From VRUE01 sp036266075 (GTDB lineage: Bacteria; Actinomycetota; Thermoleophilia; Solirubrobacterales; 70-9), in NCBI GenBank assembly GCA_036266075.1, contig DATANV010000027.1:26564-90563 (forward strand): a stretch of 64,000 nt of DNA. Direction: 5' to 3'. Of this stretch, positions 1 through 8,609 are shown one piece after another. The first letter of the stretch is position 1. Each line of letters starts with the position of its first letter. The notes beneath the pieces are model-generated. The model had not been told where the DNA came from, did no database searches, and saw nothing but the letters and a program-made list of their open reading frames with translations. Position numbers and translations under genes: made by a program.

Positions 1-2
1 TG

Positions 3-161
3 CTCGTCTCGGCGCCACGCGCGATCGACTACCCAGGGCGTTTCCGGCTCGCGCCGGACGTTCGTGCCCTCTCCTTCGGGATTGCCGGCGCGTCGCCACG
101 CCCGCTGACGGTTGAGTTCTTCGCCCAGCGGGTCGATAGGGAGCCATGGCCTCGGCGCTGA
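3..161 (+). CDS. C-terminal end of an upstream gene cut by the window edge
   Basis: An open frame enters from the left edge and stops at TGA 159-161. It overlaps the start of the next gene (ATG at 146) by 16 bases, which is a common arrangement for co-transcribed genes. The visible 52 residues are mostly polar, with a beta-like stretch (GIAGASPRPLTVEFF) and a basic end (REPWPRR). They could be the last part of an extracytoplasmic domain. No family can be assigned from so short a tail. The overlap with a well-supported downstream start is the main reason to think this frame is real. Confidence 0.4.
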   Translation, partial: LVSAPRAIDYPGRFRLAPDVRALSFGIAGASPRPLTVEFFAQRVDREPWPRR

Positions 162-1345
162 GACGGAGTCTGCCGTTTGCGCTGGTCTTCGCCGCCAGCG
201 TTTGGCTTGCCTCGAGCATCGCCGCGACCGGCGATTGGGACAGCGACTCCTGGCCCGCGGTCAGCGCCCTCAGCCACGGTCGCATGGGGGACTACCTCTC
301 CGCGAAGGCGATGATGGGCCCCTTCTCGACCCTGGTCCAGGCGCCGTTCGCAGCCGTCTCGGGCGGCGGCGAGGAGCTCCACGTTTACCGCTGGGCCGCG
401 TTCCCCTGCCTGCTCGCGCTCGGTCTGCTCGCTCTGTACCTGGCGAGGATCGCCGGCCGGCGCGGCGCCACTCCGCTGACGCAGGTCCTGCTCGCCGCGC
501 TCTGCCTGGTCAACCCGCTGACGATCGAGGCGCTGCAGAGCGGCCACCCGGAGGAGCTGCTGACGGCCGCTCTGGCCGTCGGGGCGGTCGCCGCGGCGAG
601 CGAGAACCGCCGCTGGACGACCGCGATCCTGCTCGGGCTGGCCCTGGCATCGAAGCAGTGGGCGGTGATCGCCATCCTGCCGGCGTTGATGGCCCTGCCG
701 GAGCGGCGTCTGCGCGTTGGTTTGGCTGCAGCAGCGATTGTCGCGGCACTGGTCCTACCGGGGATCGTCGCCGCGCCCGGCTCGTTCGCCGAGGTCCACC
801 AGCACGCCGCCTCGACCGGCCGCATCGTCACGCCCTGGAGCGTCTGGTACCCGGCCGCCAGCGTCAACACCCAGCTCTACCACGTCGACGGCACCACGCT
901 GGTGGCCCAGGTCCACCAGCTGCCTCCGGTCGTCGGCACGGTGTCGCATCCAGTGATAGTGCTGTTGGTGCTGGTCGTGCCGCTGGGCCTCGCCGCTAGG
1001 CGCGGCCGGCTCGGGCTCTCCGGCGCCGACGCGATGGCGCTGCTCGCCCTGCTGGCACTGCTGCGCTGTGCCCTGGATCCGCTCGACAACGTCTACTACC
1101 ACGCCCCTCTCCTGCTGGCGCTGATCGGCTGGGATGCGCTCGCCCCGCGCGGCCTGCCGTTGCGGGCGCTCGCGGGCGCGGCGATTGCCCTCCTCTTTCG
1201 CCACTGGTCGCTGCACCTAACCGACCTCGTCGCCTACAACGACGCCTACGTCGCGGTCGTCGTGCTAGCCGGCGCCGCGATAGCCGTGACGCTGTTCCGT
1301 CCCGGCCGCAGGTTTACGGCTTATCCCGCCGCTGCCCCCGCTTAG
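146..1345 (+). CDS. Polytopic membrane protein, possibly GT-C/GT87-like glycosyltransferase
   Basis: This 399-residue protein is almost entirely hydrophobic, with about ten likely membrane helices. An acidic patch (GDWDSDSW, about residues 29-36) follows the first helix, where GT-C glycosyltransferases carry their catalytic acidic residues. The stretch LASKQWAVIAILPALMALP resembles the helix region of polyprenol-phosphate-sugar-dependent mannosyltransferases (GT87/DUF2029 style). These features suggest transfer of a sugar from a lipid carrier on the outer face of the membrane, but no diagnostic motif settles it. A plain multi-helix protein of unknown role is the alternative. It lies directly upstream of the pilus locus but is separated from it by a 258-base regulatory region. 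Confidence 0.75.
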   Translation: MASALRRSLPFALVFAASVWLASSIAATGDWDSDSWPAVSALSHGRMGDYLSAKAMMGPFSTLVQAPFAAVSGGGEELHVYRWAAFPCLLALGLLALYLARIAGRRGATPLTQVLLAALCLVNPLTIEALQSGHPEELLTAALAVGAVAAASENRRWTTAILLGLALASKQWAVIAILPALMALPERRLRVGLAAAAIVAALVLPGIVAAPGSFAEVHQHAASTGRIVTPWSVWYPAASVNTQLYHVDGTTLVAQVHQLPPVVGTVSHPVIVLLVLVVPLGLAARRGRLGLSGADAMALLALLALLRCALDPLDNVYYHAPLLLALIGWDALAPRGLPLRALAGAAIALLFRHWSLHLTDLVAYNDAYVAVVVLAGAAIAVTLFRPGRRFTAYPAAAPA

Positions 1346-1445
1346 TTGTCCACAAGACTGAGTTTTTGGGGGACGAAGTCCAAATTTCGGGGATCAAGTG
1401 TTGAAGGCAGCGGCCGATTAGGCCTCTGTGATGAATCTGCCAGTG

Positions 1446-1533
1446 CCTCGGTGCAAAAGGCAAACCCGCTGCGAAGCGGGGGCGCAAAGCCTCGGGGCTC
1501 CCATTGCGGGAGCCGGCCGGGTTACCACCGGGG
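1446..1533 (+). promoter_or_regulatory. Cyclic-di-GMP-I (GEMM) riboswitch upstream of the pilin gene
   Basis: All conserved blocks of the c-di-GMP-I aptamer are present in order: GGCAAACC (1459-1466), GGCGCAAAGCC (1481-1491) and CCGGGTTACC (1518-1527). P1 pairs 1446-1453 with 1526-1533. P2 is CCCGCT/AGCGGG (1465-1470 and 1475-1480) closed by a GCGA tetraloop, the GNRA loop that docks into P3. P3 is GGCTCCC/GGGAGCC (1496-1502 and 1508-1514). The aptamer ends 70 bases before the pilin ATG. No U-tract terminator follows. The Shine-Dalgarno region (AGGAGG, 1592-1597) can pair locally with AGGACC (1584-1589), so control of translation is more likely than termination; that last point is inference. 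Confidence 0.93.
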
Positions 1534-1603
1534 TCGACAGACACCACGTGGCTTCAAGCGACGGGGCTCTGGCGCAAACGATTAGGACCATAGGAGGTCT
1601 CTA

Positions 1604-2080
1604 ATGTTTCTCCAGAATCTCCGGGCCAAAGTAGGCGCCCGGCTCAGCGGCGACAGGGAGGCCGGCTTCACGCTGATCGAGCTCCTCGTCGTGATGCTCA
1701 TCCTCGGAATCCTGGCCGCCATCGCGCTGCCCGCCTTCTTCAACCAGAAGGAAAAGGCTGGCGACGCCAAGGCCAAGGAGTACGTCCACACGGCCCAGGT
1801 GGCGATGGAGACGTGCGCTACCGAAAACGCCAACAAATACAGCACCACCGCCTGCGACCAGTCGGGCCTGCACGCGATCGAGCCGACCATCCCGGCCACC
1901 GGCGGCGGCTACACGATCACCCCGAACACCCCCACCGGCGGCTACACGCTCAAAAACAAAGCAGCCGGCGGCCTCGAAAACACGTTCGAACTCAAACGCG
2001 AAGCCGATGGCTCGCTCGTCTACGACTGCACCACCGAAGGCAAAGGTGGCTGCCCGTCGGGCGGAGACTGGGGCAAATAG
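1604..2080 (+). CDS. pilA: Type IV major pilin-like protein
   Basis: This 158-residue prepilin has a 21-residue leader ending in Gly21, then FTLIELL, with Glu26 being the conserved Glu5 of the mature pilin. It continues into the hydrophobic N-terminal helix VVMLILGILAAIALPAFF. The C-terminal part has two cysteine pairs (C71/C83 and C136/C144 regions), as in pilins with disulfide-closed loops. AGGAGG six bases upstream of the ATG fixes the start. The gene sits behind the c-di-GMP riboswitch and is followed by a strong hairpin, so it may be made both alone and by read-through into the rest of the pilus operon. It is the likely structural subunit of the fibre processed by the peptidase at 6618. 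Confidence 0.93.
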   Translation: MFLQNLRAKVGARLSGDREAGFTLIELLVVMLILGILAAIALPAFFNQKEKAGDAKAKEYVHTAQVAMETCATENANKYSTTACDQSGLHAIEPTIPATGGGYTITPNTPTGGYTLKNKAAGGLENTFELKREADGSLVYDCTTEGKGGCPSGGDWGK

Positions 2081-2124
2081 TCGTCCCGGCCTGATCACCT
2101 TGGCATGAGCCGGGTGAGACGTGA

Positions 2125-2153
2125 CGAGAGGCGGGCCTTGTGCCCGCCTCTCG
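2125..2153 (+). terminator. Hairpin terminator after the pilin gene
   Basis: A perfect 12-bp stem (CGAGAGGCGGGC, 2125-2136, with GCCCGCCTCTCG, 2142-2153) has a five-base loop and is followed by CTTTGC. The T-run is short, so it may be a partial terminator or a 3' stabiliser that raises pilin mRNA over the downstream genes. Confidence 0.65.
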
Positions 2154-2264
2154 CTTTGCGGGCGCTCACTCCACGCCTTTCGCGTCCCGTAGGACCACTG
2201 GACGGCTGGCCCAGGCCGAGCTGCAGAGCTAAACGGATGGTCGATCGGAGCCGATAGGAGGCTG

Positions 2265-4640
2265 ATGTCGGCATCGCCGAGAAAAGCGCCTTGCGCCCTG
2301 CGCGGGGCGTTGGCCGTGCTCGCCGCCGCGCTGGCTGTGTCCGTCGTGGCGCCGTCCGCGGCCGCTGCCGCCGACGCCCACTACGAGGGCATTGCCGCCG
2401 ACGGCTCGGTCGCCTTCTTCAGCACCGTCGACAAACTCGTGCCTGGCGACACCGACCTCAAGCGCGACGTCTACCAGCGGTCCTTCGACGTCGGGGTCGA
2501 AAGCTACGTCACCCGCGACGTCTCGGTCGGACCGACGGGTGGCAACAATGCCTTCGACGCGCAGTACCTCGGCAACGACGAAAGCGGCCAGCTGATCTTC
2601 TTCTCGACCGCCGAGCGACTGACGGCGAGCGACACCGATAGCGCCACCGACGTCTATGTGCGCGACCTCCTGGAAGGCAAAACCGCCCTGGTCTCTGCCG
2701 GGGCGTCGTCCTGCCTCGCCTCGAAATGCGGCAACGCCGACATTGCCGCCATCGCCGTCGGCGGCGGCATCGTCGCCGACGGCAGCCGCGTCTTCTTCGC
2801 GACCGAAGAGAGTCTCTCTCCCGCCGACGAAGACGCAGCGATCGACGTCTACGCGCGCGATCTCGGCCCCGGCGGCGACACCGAGCTCACCTCGGTCGGC
2901 ACCGGGTCGGATCCGGCACTCTTCCTCGGAGCCTCGGCCGGCGGCTCGAGGGCGATCTTCACGACCGCCGCGGCGCTCCTCCCGCAGGACCAGGACGGCG
3001 AAACCGATCTCTACCTGCGCGACCTGTCGAGCAGCGAAACGAAGCTCGTCTCGACGCCGGGGGCGGCGGGTGCCTGCCCAATCGGCCTCAGCTGCAAACC
3101 CACCAACAGCACCATCTCGATCAACGGCGCGCACGTCTTCTTCGAGACCAACGAACGGATCTCGGCGGAAGACACCGACAGCAAACAGGACGTCTACGAC
3201 TGGTCGAGCGGCACGGCATCGCTGGCCTCGCGCGCCGCCTCTCCCGGCAACGGCACCGACAATGCCCTCTTCGAAGGCGCCTCTGCCGACGGCACCGAGG
3301 TCTTCTTCTCCACCGACGAACAGCTGGTCGGCGATGCCGACGGCGCCAAGGACGTCTACCTGCGCAGCAACGGCTCCTCGACCGAGCTGGTCTCCGGCGG
3401 AGATGGCTCCTGCGCGGCGATCGAATACTGCGAGAAACCGGCCACCCTGCGCTGGGTCTCGGCCGACGGATCGATCGCCGTGCTCAGCAGCGAAGAGCCG
3501 CTGCTCGCGGCGGATGACGACGCCTCCTTCGACATCTATGCGCGTGCCCTGCCGGGCGGTCCGACGACCCTCGTTTCGCGCGCCGGCTCGCCCTGCGGTG
3601 ATCCCGAATGCGGCGATGGCCCTTACAACGCCAACTTCGCCGGTGCCTCGGCGAGCGGCTCGCATCAGTTCTTCGTCACCGAAGAGCAGATGGTCGAAGC
3701 CGACGAAGACGCGTCGACCGACGTCTACGACCGCAGCGGCGGCACGACGACCCTGATCTCCACGGGTCCGATCAACGGCAACGGCCCCTACGAAGCGCAG
3801 CTGCAGGGAGTCTCGACGGACGGATCGCGGACCTTCTTCATCACCGGCGAGCGGTTGACCAGCGAAGACGGGGACAGCGGCCAGGAAGACGTCTACTCGC
3901 GCTCGGGCGCGGGGACCCTGCTCGTCTCCGCGGCAAACAACCCGGAACTGGAACTAGGGCCGCCGCCGCCGGTGCTGGAAGAAACCAGCCCCGAATCGCC
4001 CGGCAGCTCGACGGAACCGCGGGTGATCGGCTCCGAGCCGGAGGTCGAAGCCTCGATCAAGCTCTACGCGACCCCCGACTGCTCCGGCGAACCGGTGGCC
4101 ACGGGCAGCGCCGAACAGCTCGCCGAACCGGGGATCTTGGTGAAAGTCCTGCCCGGCTCGACGACGACCTTCCGGGCGACCGCCGAAGCCGAAGGCTTCG
4201 CCTCCGCCTGCTCGCAGCCACTCTCCTACACCCAGCAGGACCCGACTCTGCCGCCCAACGAAGAAACCGGCGGAGGGGGCGGGAGCGGGGGAGCCGGCGG
4301 CGGCTCCGGCCCGCTTGGCACGCCCGGTTCGACGCCTCCGCCCGTCCCGAGGACCCCCAAGGGCGTGCCGTACGTGACTCCGGTGACGCGGATCACCTAT
4401 GGCCCCGCCTCCAAGACGCGGCAGCGCCGGCCCGTCTTCCGTTTCGCCGACACGACCGGGCAGCCCGGTACCAGCTTCCTCTGCAAGGTCGACCGAGCGG
4501 CTTGGAAGTCATGCGGCTCGCCGCTGCGGTTGAAGCCGGTCGCGGTCGGTAGGCACGTCTTCGAGGTGAAGGGAGTCAACGCCGCCGGAGCCGCCGAGGT
4601 GCAGCCGGTCAAGCGCAGCTTCAAGGTGGTCTCGCGATGA
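2265..4640 (+). CDS. Secreted repeat protein (beta-propeller-like repeats) in the pilus operon
   Basis: This 791-residue protein starts with a signal peptide (hydrophobic residues about 14-35, ending AAAAAD). About nine or ten imperfect repeats of roughly 50-60 residues follow, each built around ADGSxVFFxT, then D-x-D, then DVYxR. The pattern resembles WD40/TolB-like blades with an acidic, calcium-loop-like DxDxxxD turn. A Gly-rich linker (near residue 670) leads to a C-terminal Ig-like module containing FLCKVD...CGSP. It is probably extracellular and may be displayed on, or adhere through, the pilus. The ATG is preceded by TAGGAGG. It overlaps the next gene by four bases (ATGA). The function is not known; only location and architecture are supported. 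Confidence 0.85.
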   Translation: MSASPRKAPCALRGALAVLAAALAVSVVAPSAAAAADAHYEGIAADGSVAFFSTVDKLVPGDTDLKRDVYQRSFDVGVESYVTRDVSVGPTGGNNAFDAQYLGNDESGQLIFFSTAERLTASDTDSATDVYVRDLLEGKTALVSAGASSCLASKCGNADIAAIAVGGGIVADGSRVFFATEESLSPADEDAAIDVYARDLGPGGDTELTSVGTGSDPALFLGASAGGSRAIFTTAAALLPQDQDGETDLYLRDLSSSETKLVSTPGAAGACPIGLSCKPTNSTISINGAHVFFETNERISAEDTDSKQDVYDWSSGTASLASRAASPGNGTDNALFEGASADGTEVFFSTDEQLVGDADGAKDVYLRSNGSSTELVSGGDGSCAAIEYCEKPATLRWVSADGSIAVLSSEEPLLAADDDASFDIYARALPGGPTTLVSRAGSPCGDPECGDGPYNANFAGASASGSHQFFVTEEQMVEADEDASTDVYDRSGGTTTLISTGPINGNGPYEAQLQGVSTDGSRTFFITGERLTSEDGDSGQEDVYSRSGAGTLLVSAANNPELELGPPPPVLEETSPESPGSSTEPRVIGSEPEVEASIKLYATPDCSGEPVATGSAEQLAEPGILVKVLPGSTTTFRATAEAEGFASACSQPLSYTQQDPTLPPNEETGGGGGSGGAGGGSGPLGTPGSTPPPVPRTPKGVPYVTPVTRITYGPASKTRQRRPVFRFADTTGQPGTSFLCKVDRAAWKSCGSPLRLKPVAVGRHVFEVKGVNAAGAAEVQPVKRSFKVVSR

Positions 4641-5197
4641 GGCGTCTGCGGCTGGACAGCGAGGAGGGCATGACCCTGATCGAGATGCTCGTCGCGGCGA
4701 CGATGAGCGTCGTGCTGGTCGCCGCCGCCTCCTCGATGCTGATCAGCGCGGTTCGCACCCAGCCGAAATTGAGCAAGCGGGCGCAGAACATCTCAACCGC
4801 TCGCGTCGCCTTGGAGCGGATGACGCGCGAGATCCGCAACGGGATCGCCGTCTACGAAGCGAGCGGCTCGAAAGTGTCCTTCAAGACGCAAGTGCGCACC
4901 ACCAGCTGCGGCAGCGGCACCGCCTCGACGGCCGGCCAGCCGGCGATCCAGTGCCGCGTCACCTACTCCTGCACGACCACCGCCTGCACCCGCACCGAGA
5001 CGGCGCCCGAAGTGACCAGCGGCGGCACGCCCGTGGCGATCGTCAGCGGCCTCGACAGCAGCAAAGTCTTCACCTACTCGCCCGAAGACGAACCCACCTA
5101 CATCGGCGTCACCCTGCACATCCCCAACCCCGAAGGCAGCGACGACCTGGTGGTCAGCGACGGCGCCGGCCTGCGCACGCTGAGCCTCCCCAACTGA
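4637..5197 (+). CDS. Pilin-like protein with PilW-type N-terminus (minor pseudopilin)
   Basis: This 186-residue protein has a short basic leader ending in Gly11 followed by MTLIEML; Glu16 is the mature Glu5. A long hydrophobic helix (VAATMSVVLVAAASSMLISAV) and then an amphipathic segment (ARVALERMTREIRNG) follow, typical of PilW/GspJ-like minor pilins. The C-terminal part is Thr/Ser-rich with several cysteines (TTSCGS, YSCTTTACTRTE). It is translationally coupled to the secreted repeat protein (ATGA overlap) and to the next gene (TGATG overlap). It should be processed by the prepilin peptidase encoded at 6618 and may sit at the pilus tip or in the priming complex. Confidence 0.88.
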   Translation: MRRLRLDSEEGMTLIEMLVAATMSVVLVAAASSMLISAVRTQPKLSKRAQNISTARVALERMTREIRNGIAVYEASGSKVSFKTQVRTTSCGSGTASTAGQPAIQCRVTYSCTTTACTRTETAPEVTSGGTPVAIVSGLDSSKVFTYSPEDEPTYIGVTLHIPNPEGSDDLVVSDGAGLRTLSLPN

Positions 5198-6615
5198 TGG
5201 TGCGGCTCTGGCTCAACAAGCGCACGGATGGGGCCGGCTCCGAGTCGGGGTTGACGATCGTGGAGGTGCTGGTCGCCGCGATCGTCCTCGTGCTCGGCGC
5301 CGCGGCCACCTTCGGCATCCTCGCCGCGGCCGCCCGCAACGGCCAGCGTGCCAAGGCGACGCAGGTCGCCCTCGACCTCGCCCAGGAAGAGCTGGAGCGG
5401 CTGCACGGCATCCCCTACGAAAACCTGGCCGTCAGCTCGCAGCCAAAAACCTCGACCAGCGTCCTCAATCCCGCCTACCGCGTCAAAGGCAGCGAATACG
5501 CGCTCAAACGCAGCCCGCTGGGGGAATACGGACAGCTCGTGATCGACGCCGAAAAAGGGATCAGCCCGGAATCGGAATTCTTCAGCGGCGACACCGAACA
5601 CGGGGGCATCAAGGGCACTCTCTTCCGCTACGTGGTCTGGCGCAACGACCCCAGCTGCCCAGATTCCAAATGCCCCGGCGCCCAGGACTACAAGCAGATC
5701 GTCGTCGCGGTGAAACCGGACAAGCCGGTCAGCCAGTCGGGCGACAGCGGCTACGTCGAAGTGCAGTCGCAGCTGACCGACCCCGAAATCGCCGAAGCAG
5801 AAGGCGGAGGCGGTCCCGAAGCGCCGCCCGGGCCGACCGTCACCGCCCAACAGTTCTACCTCTCCGATACTGCCTGCGCGGCGAACGGCAAAACGACCAG
5901 GGCGGAAATCACCGGCGATCACCTCTTGCACAACACGCTCGGCACCTGCGCCAGCGGCCTGCGGACGGGCACCACCCTTGGGGCGCCCGATGCGCTGCTG
6001 CTGAGCGGCCCGCCCGACCCGGCGCCCGAAGACCCGGCGCTGCCGGCGCTTCACGACTACTCCGACGACTTCTACCTCGAGCCGACGCCCGACACTGACA
6101 AGGGCGTGCAGATCCGCCGCGACGACACGCCGGAATGCCACTACGACCCGACCGGCACGACCAATCCCGAGTCGCAGGTGCACCGCTGGGTGACCGATCC
6201 GATGCCGTCCAAATTCGAAATGGGCGGAAAAGCGACGCTCGAGTTCTACACCCGCACGCTCAACGACGCGCTCTACACCGGCGCCCTCTGCGTCTACCTC
6301 TTCGATCGCTCAGAAGAAGGCTCGCCGCCGGTGGCCACCGACACGCGGCTGACCAAGAAAGGCAGCGGCTCCGCCTACTGGGTCTACGAACCGGAGGGAA
6401 CCGGCTTCTGGCCGCGAAACGTGTGGACCAAGGTGCGCCTGACGATGGAATTCGAAAAAGCTCCCCATTACGTGGAAAAAAACCATCGGCTGGGGATCGC
6501 GCTCAGCGTCGACCGCGCCTACACGCCGGCTGACGCGATCCCGATCATGTACGACCACCCGGACTACCCGACCCGGATCGAGGTCGACAGCCTGACGCCG
6601 CTTGCAGGCGGCTAG
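5197..6615 (+). CDS. Pilin-like protein with PilV-type N-terminus and large C-terminal domain
   Basis: I place the start at ATG 5197, inside the TGATG overlap with the previous stop. The frame is open further upstream, but only this start gives a prepilin leader: Gly18 followed by LTIVEVL, with Glu23 as the mature Glu5. Leader and helix are followed by AQEELERLHGIPYENL, typical of PilV/GspI-type proteins. The remaining 370 or so residues form an extracellular part of unknown fold, much larger than ordinary minor pilins. It resembles a tip or adhesin domain carried on a pilin helix. It precedes the prepilin peptidase by two bases. Confidence 0.85.
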   Translation: MVRLWLNKRTDGAGSESGLTIVEVLVAAIVLVLGAAATFGILAAAARNGQRAKATQVALDLAQEELERLHGIPYENLAVSSQPKTSTSVLNPAYRVKGSEYALKRSPLGEYGQLVIDAEKGISPESEFFSGDTEHGGIKGTLFRYVVWRNDPSCPDSKCPGAQDYKQIVVAVKPDKPVSQSGDSGYVEVQSQLTDPEIAEAEGGGGPEAPPGPTVTAQQFYLSDTACAANGKTTRAEITGDHLLHNTLGTCASGLRTGTTLGAPDALLLSGPPDPAPEDPALPALHDYSDDFYLEPTPDTDKGVQIRRDDTPECHYDPTGTTNPESQVHRWVTDPMPSKFEMGGKATLEFYTRTLNDALYTGALCVYLFDRSEEGSPPVATDTRLTKKGSGSAYWVYEPEGTGFWPRNVWTKVRLTMEFEKAPHYVEKNHRLGIALSVDRAYTPADAIPIMYDHPDYPTRIEVDSLTPLAGG

Positions 6616-6617
6616 CG

Positions 6618-7370
6618 GTGGCTGCCGCCGCGGCACTCGCCTTCCTCGGAGGGTTGCTCGCCGGAAGCTTCACGACGGTCGTCGCACACCGGGTGCCGCG
6701 TGGTGAATCGATCGTCGGGCCGCGCTCGCGCTGTCCCGGCTGCGGCACGCAGATCGCCGCCTACGACAACGTGCCGGTCGTCTCCTGGGCGCTGCTGCGG
6801 GGGCGGGCGCGCTGCTGCGGCACCCCGATCTCAGCGCGCTACCCGCTGACCGAGCTGGTGCTCGGCGCGCTGTATGCCGCCACGGTCCTGGTCCTCTGGG
6901 ACGAGCCGGGCGAGATCGCCCTTGGCCTGATCTTCGTGACCGTCCTGGCCGCGGTCACCCTGACCGACCTCGAGCGGCGGGTCATCCCCAACAAGATCCT
7001 CGTCGTCGCCGCGGTCCTGGCCGTCGCGATCGCGGCGATCGCCGATCCTGGCAGCCTGGCCGAGCGGGCGATCGCCGCTGCCGCGGCGGGTGGCCTGCTG
7101 TTCGTTGCCGCGCTCGCCTACCCGCGGGGGATGGGCCTCGGCGACGTCAAGCTGGCGGCGACGATGGGCCTCTTCCTCGGGCGCGACGTGGCGCCGGCGA
7201 TCCTGGTCGCGCTGCTCGCCGGATCGCTGGTCGGCCTGGCGATGATCGCCCGCGAAGGGGCGGCCGCGCGCAAGCGGGCGATCCCCTTCGGCCCGTTCCT
7301 CGCCCTCGGCGGGGTCGTCGGCCTGCTGGCCGGCGAACAGCTCGTCGACTGGTATCTGGGCACGTTCTGA
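6618..7370 (+). CDS. pilD: Type IV prepilin peptidase (A24 family)
   Basis: This 250-residue membrane aspartic peptidase cleaves prepilin leaders after glycine and may N-methylate the new N-terminus. The N-terminal domain has the zinc-type motif with C39 and C42 and a second pair at C66-C67; the second pair is adjacent rather than CxxC. The two catalytic aspartates are in TDLERRVIP (D117) and GMGLGDVKL (D176). The start is GTG, three bases after the previous stop. Substrates in the same operon are the three pilin-like proteins at 1604, 4637 and 5197. Confidence 0.95.
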   Translation: MAAAAALAFLGGLLAGSFTTVVAHRVPRGESIVGPRSRCPGCGTQIAAYDNVPVVSWALLRGRARCCGTPISARYPLTELVLGALYAATVLVLWDEPGEIALGLIFVTVLAAVTLTDLERRVIPNKILVVAAVLAVAIAAIADPGSLAERAIAAAAAGGLLFVAALAYPRGMGLGDVKLAATMGLFLGRDVAPAILVALLAGSLVGLAMIAREGAAARKRAIPFGPFLALGGVVGLLAGEQLVDWYLGTF

Positions 7371-7519
7371 GCGGCGTCGCGCCCCGGCTGCCGGTCCCCG
7401 CATCGACCGAACGTCCAGGTTCTCCTAGAAATTAGTAGTTGCAGCGCGAAAGGTCTGCCGCCTTTTTGTCGATTCAGGGAGAGCGGACGCGCCGTGGGGC
7501 GCTTCCAACCCCCTCATCC

Positions 7520-8605
7520 ATGCGGCTGACCAAGCAGAAGACGAACGGCATCGTCGGGCTCGACATCGAGGCCGGCAGCATCGCCGCGACCGAAGTCGCT
7601 GCGAACGGCGCGGCACGCGTCACCGCGTCGGCAATCGCGCCGCTTGCCCCGGGAACCTTCCACGAGGGCGAGGTGCTCGACGGCGACAGCCTCGCCGCGG
7701 CGCTGAAGGACATCTTCGCCGAAAAGAAGCTGTCCAAGCGGGTGCGGCTCGGCGTCGCCAACCAGCGCGTGGTGGTTCGCACGCTGCGCCTGCCGGCCAT
7801 CGAGGACCCCAAGGAGATGGAGGCGGCGGTTCGCTTCCAGGCCCAGGAGCAGATGCCGATGCCGCTCGACCAGGCGGTGCTCGAGCACCAGGTGGTCGGC
7901 GGCGTCCCGGCCGAGGAGGGCTCCACCCCCCAGGTCGACGTGATGGTCGTCGCCGCCCGCCGCGACATGGTCTCCTCCTTCGTCGAGCCGATCCGCCGTG
8001 CCGGCCTGCAGCCGGTCGGCGTCGATCTCTCCGCCTTCGGCATGATCCGCGCCCTCGCGGGCGAGGGGGACGCCGAGACGAACGTGGCTGAGCCGGGCGC
8101 CGAGCGGCCCGCCGCCGCCGTCCTCTACTGCAACGTCGGCGACATCACCAACCTGGCCGTCGCCCGTGGCCGCTCCTGCCTTTTCACTCGCGTCTCCTAC
8201 GCCGGCCTCGAGGCCATCTCGGCGGCCCTGGCCGCGACTCTCGCGCTCAGCCCCGAGCACGCGACCCAGTGGCTCGAACACGTTGGCCTGGAGCGTCCGG
8301 TCGAGGAGATCGAGGGCGATCCGGAGACCGTCGCCGAGGTGCGACGGGCGCTCGAGGACAGGCTGACGACGCTGCTCGACGAGCTTCGCCTCTCGCTCGA
8401 TTACTACGGCGCCCAGGAGGCAGCGCTGCCGGTCGAGCGGATCGTCCTCTGCGGCCCCGGCAGCGCCATCGAAGGACTGGCGGGGAGGATGGAGGCTGCC
8501 CTCGGCCTGCCGATCTCGGTATCCCGCCCGGCGGCGCTCGCCGAGTTCGAGAACGGCCCCGCGGCGCGACTGACCCTGCCCTACGGACTGGCTCTGCCTC
8601 AGTAA
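7520..8605 (+). CDS. pilM: PilM, actin-like type IV pilus assembly protein
   Basis: The protein belongs to the FtsA/actin-like ATPase fold and forms the cytoplasmic platform of the pilus alignment complex with PilN and PilO. Visible motifs are the phosphate-1 loop VGLDIEAGSIAATEV near the N-terminus, AVLYCNVGDITNLAVA in the middle, and a C-terminal GPGSAIEGLAGRMEAALG. I chose ATG 7520 (361 residues) because the family begins a few residues before VGLDI; the frame is open further upstream from 7439. No clear Shine-Dalgarno is seen. The 149 bases between pilD and this gene may hold a promoter but I see no convincing one. Confidence 0.92.
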   Translation: MRLTKQKTNGIVGLDIEAGSIAATEVAANGAARVTASAIAPLAPGTFHEGEVLDGDSLAAALKDIFAEKKLSKRVRLGVANQRVVVRTLRLPAIEDPKEMEAAVRFQAQEQMPMPLDQAVLEHQVVGGVPAEEGSTPQVDVMVVAARRDMVSSFVEPIRRAGLQPVGVDLSAFGMIRALAGEGDAETNVAEPGAERPAAAVLYCNVGDITNLAVARGRSCLFTRVSYAGLEAISAALAATLALSPEHATQWLEHVGLERPVEEIEGDPETVAEVRRALEDRLTTLLDELRLSLDYYGAQEAALPVERIVLCGPGSAIEGLAGRMEAALGLPISVSRPAALAEFENGPAARLTLPYGLALPQ

Positions 8606-8609
8606 GCGC

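Noticed and set aside
2229..3665. Long antisense frame opposite the secreted repeat protein
   Set aside because: The sense protein has signal peptide, repeats and coupled neighbours; the antisense frame only mirrors the repeats.
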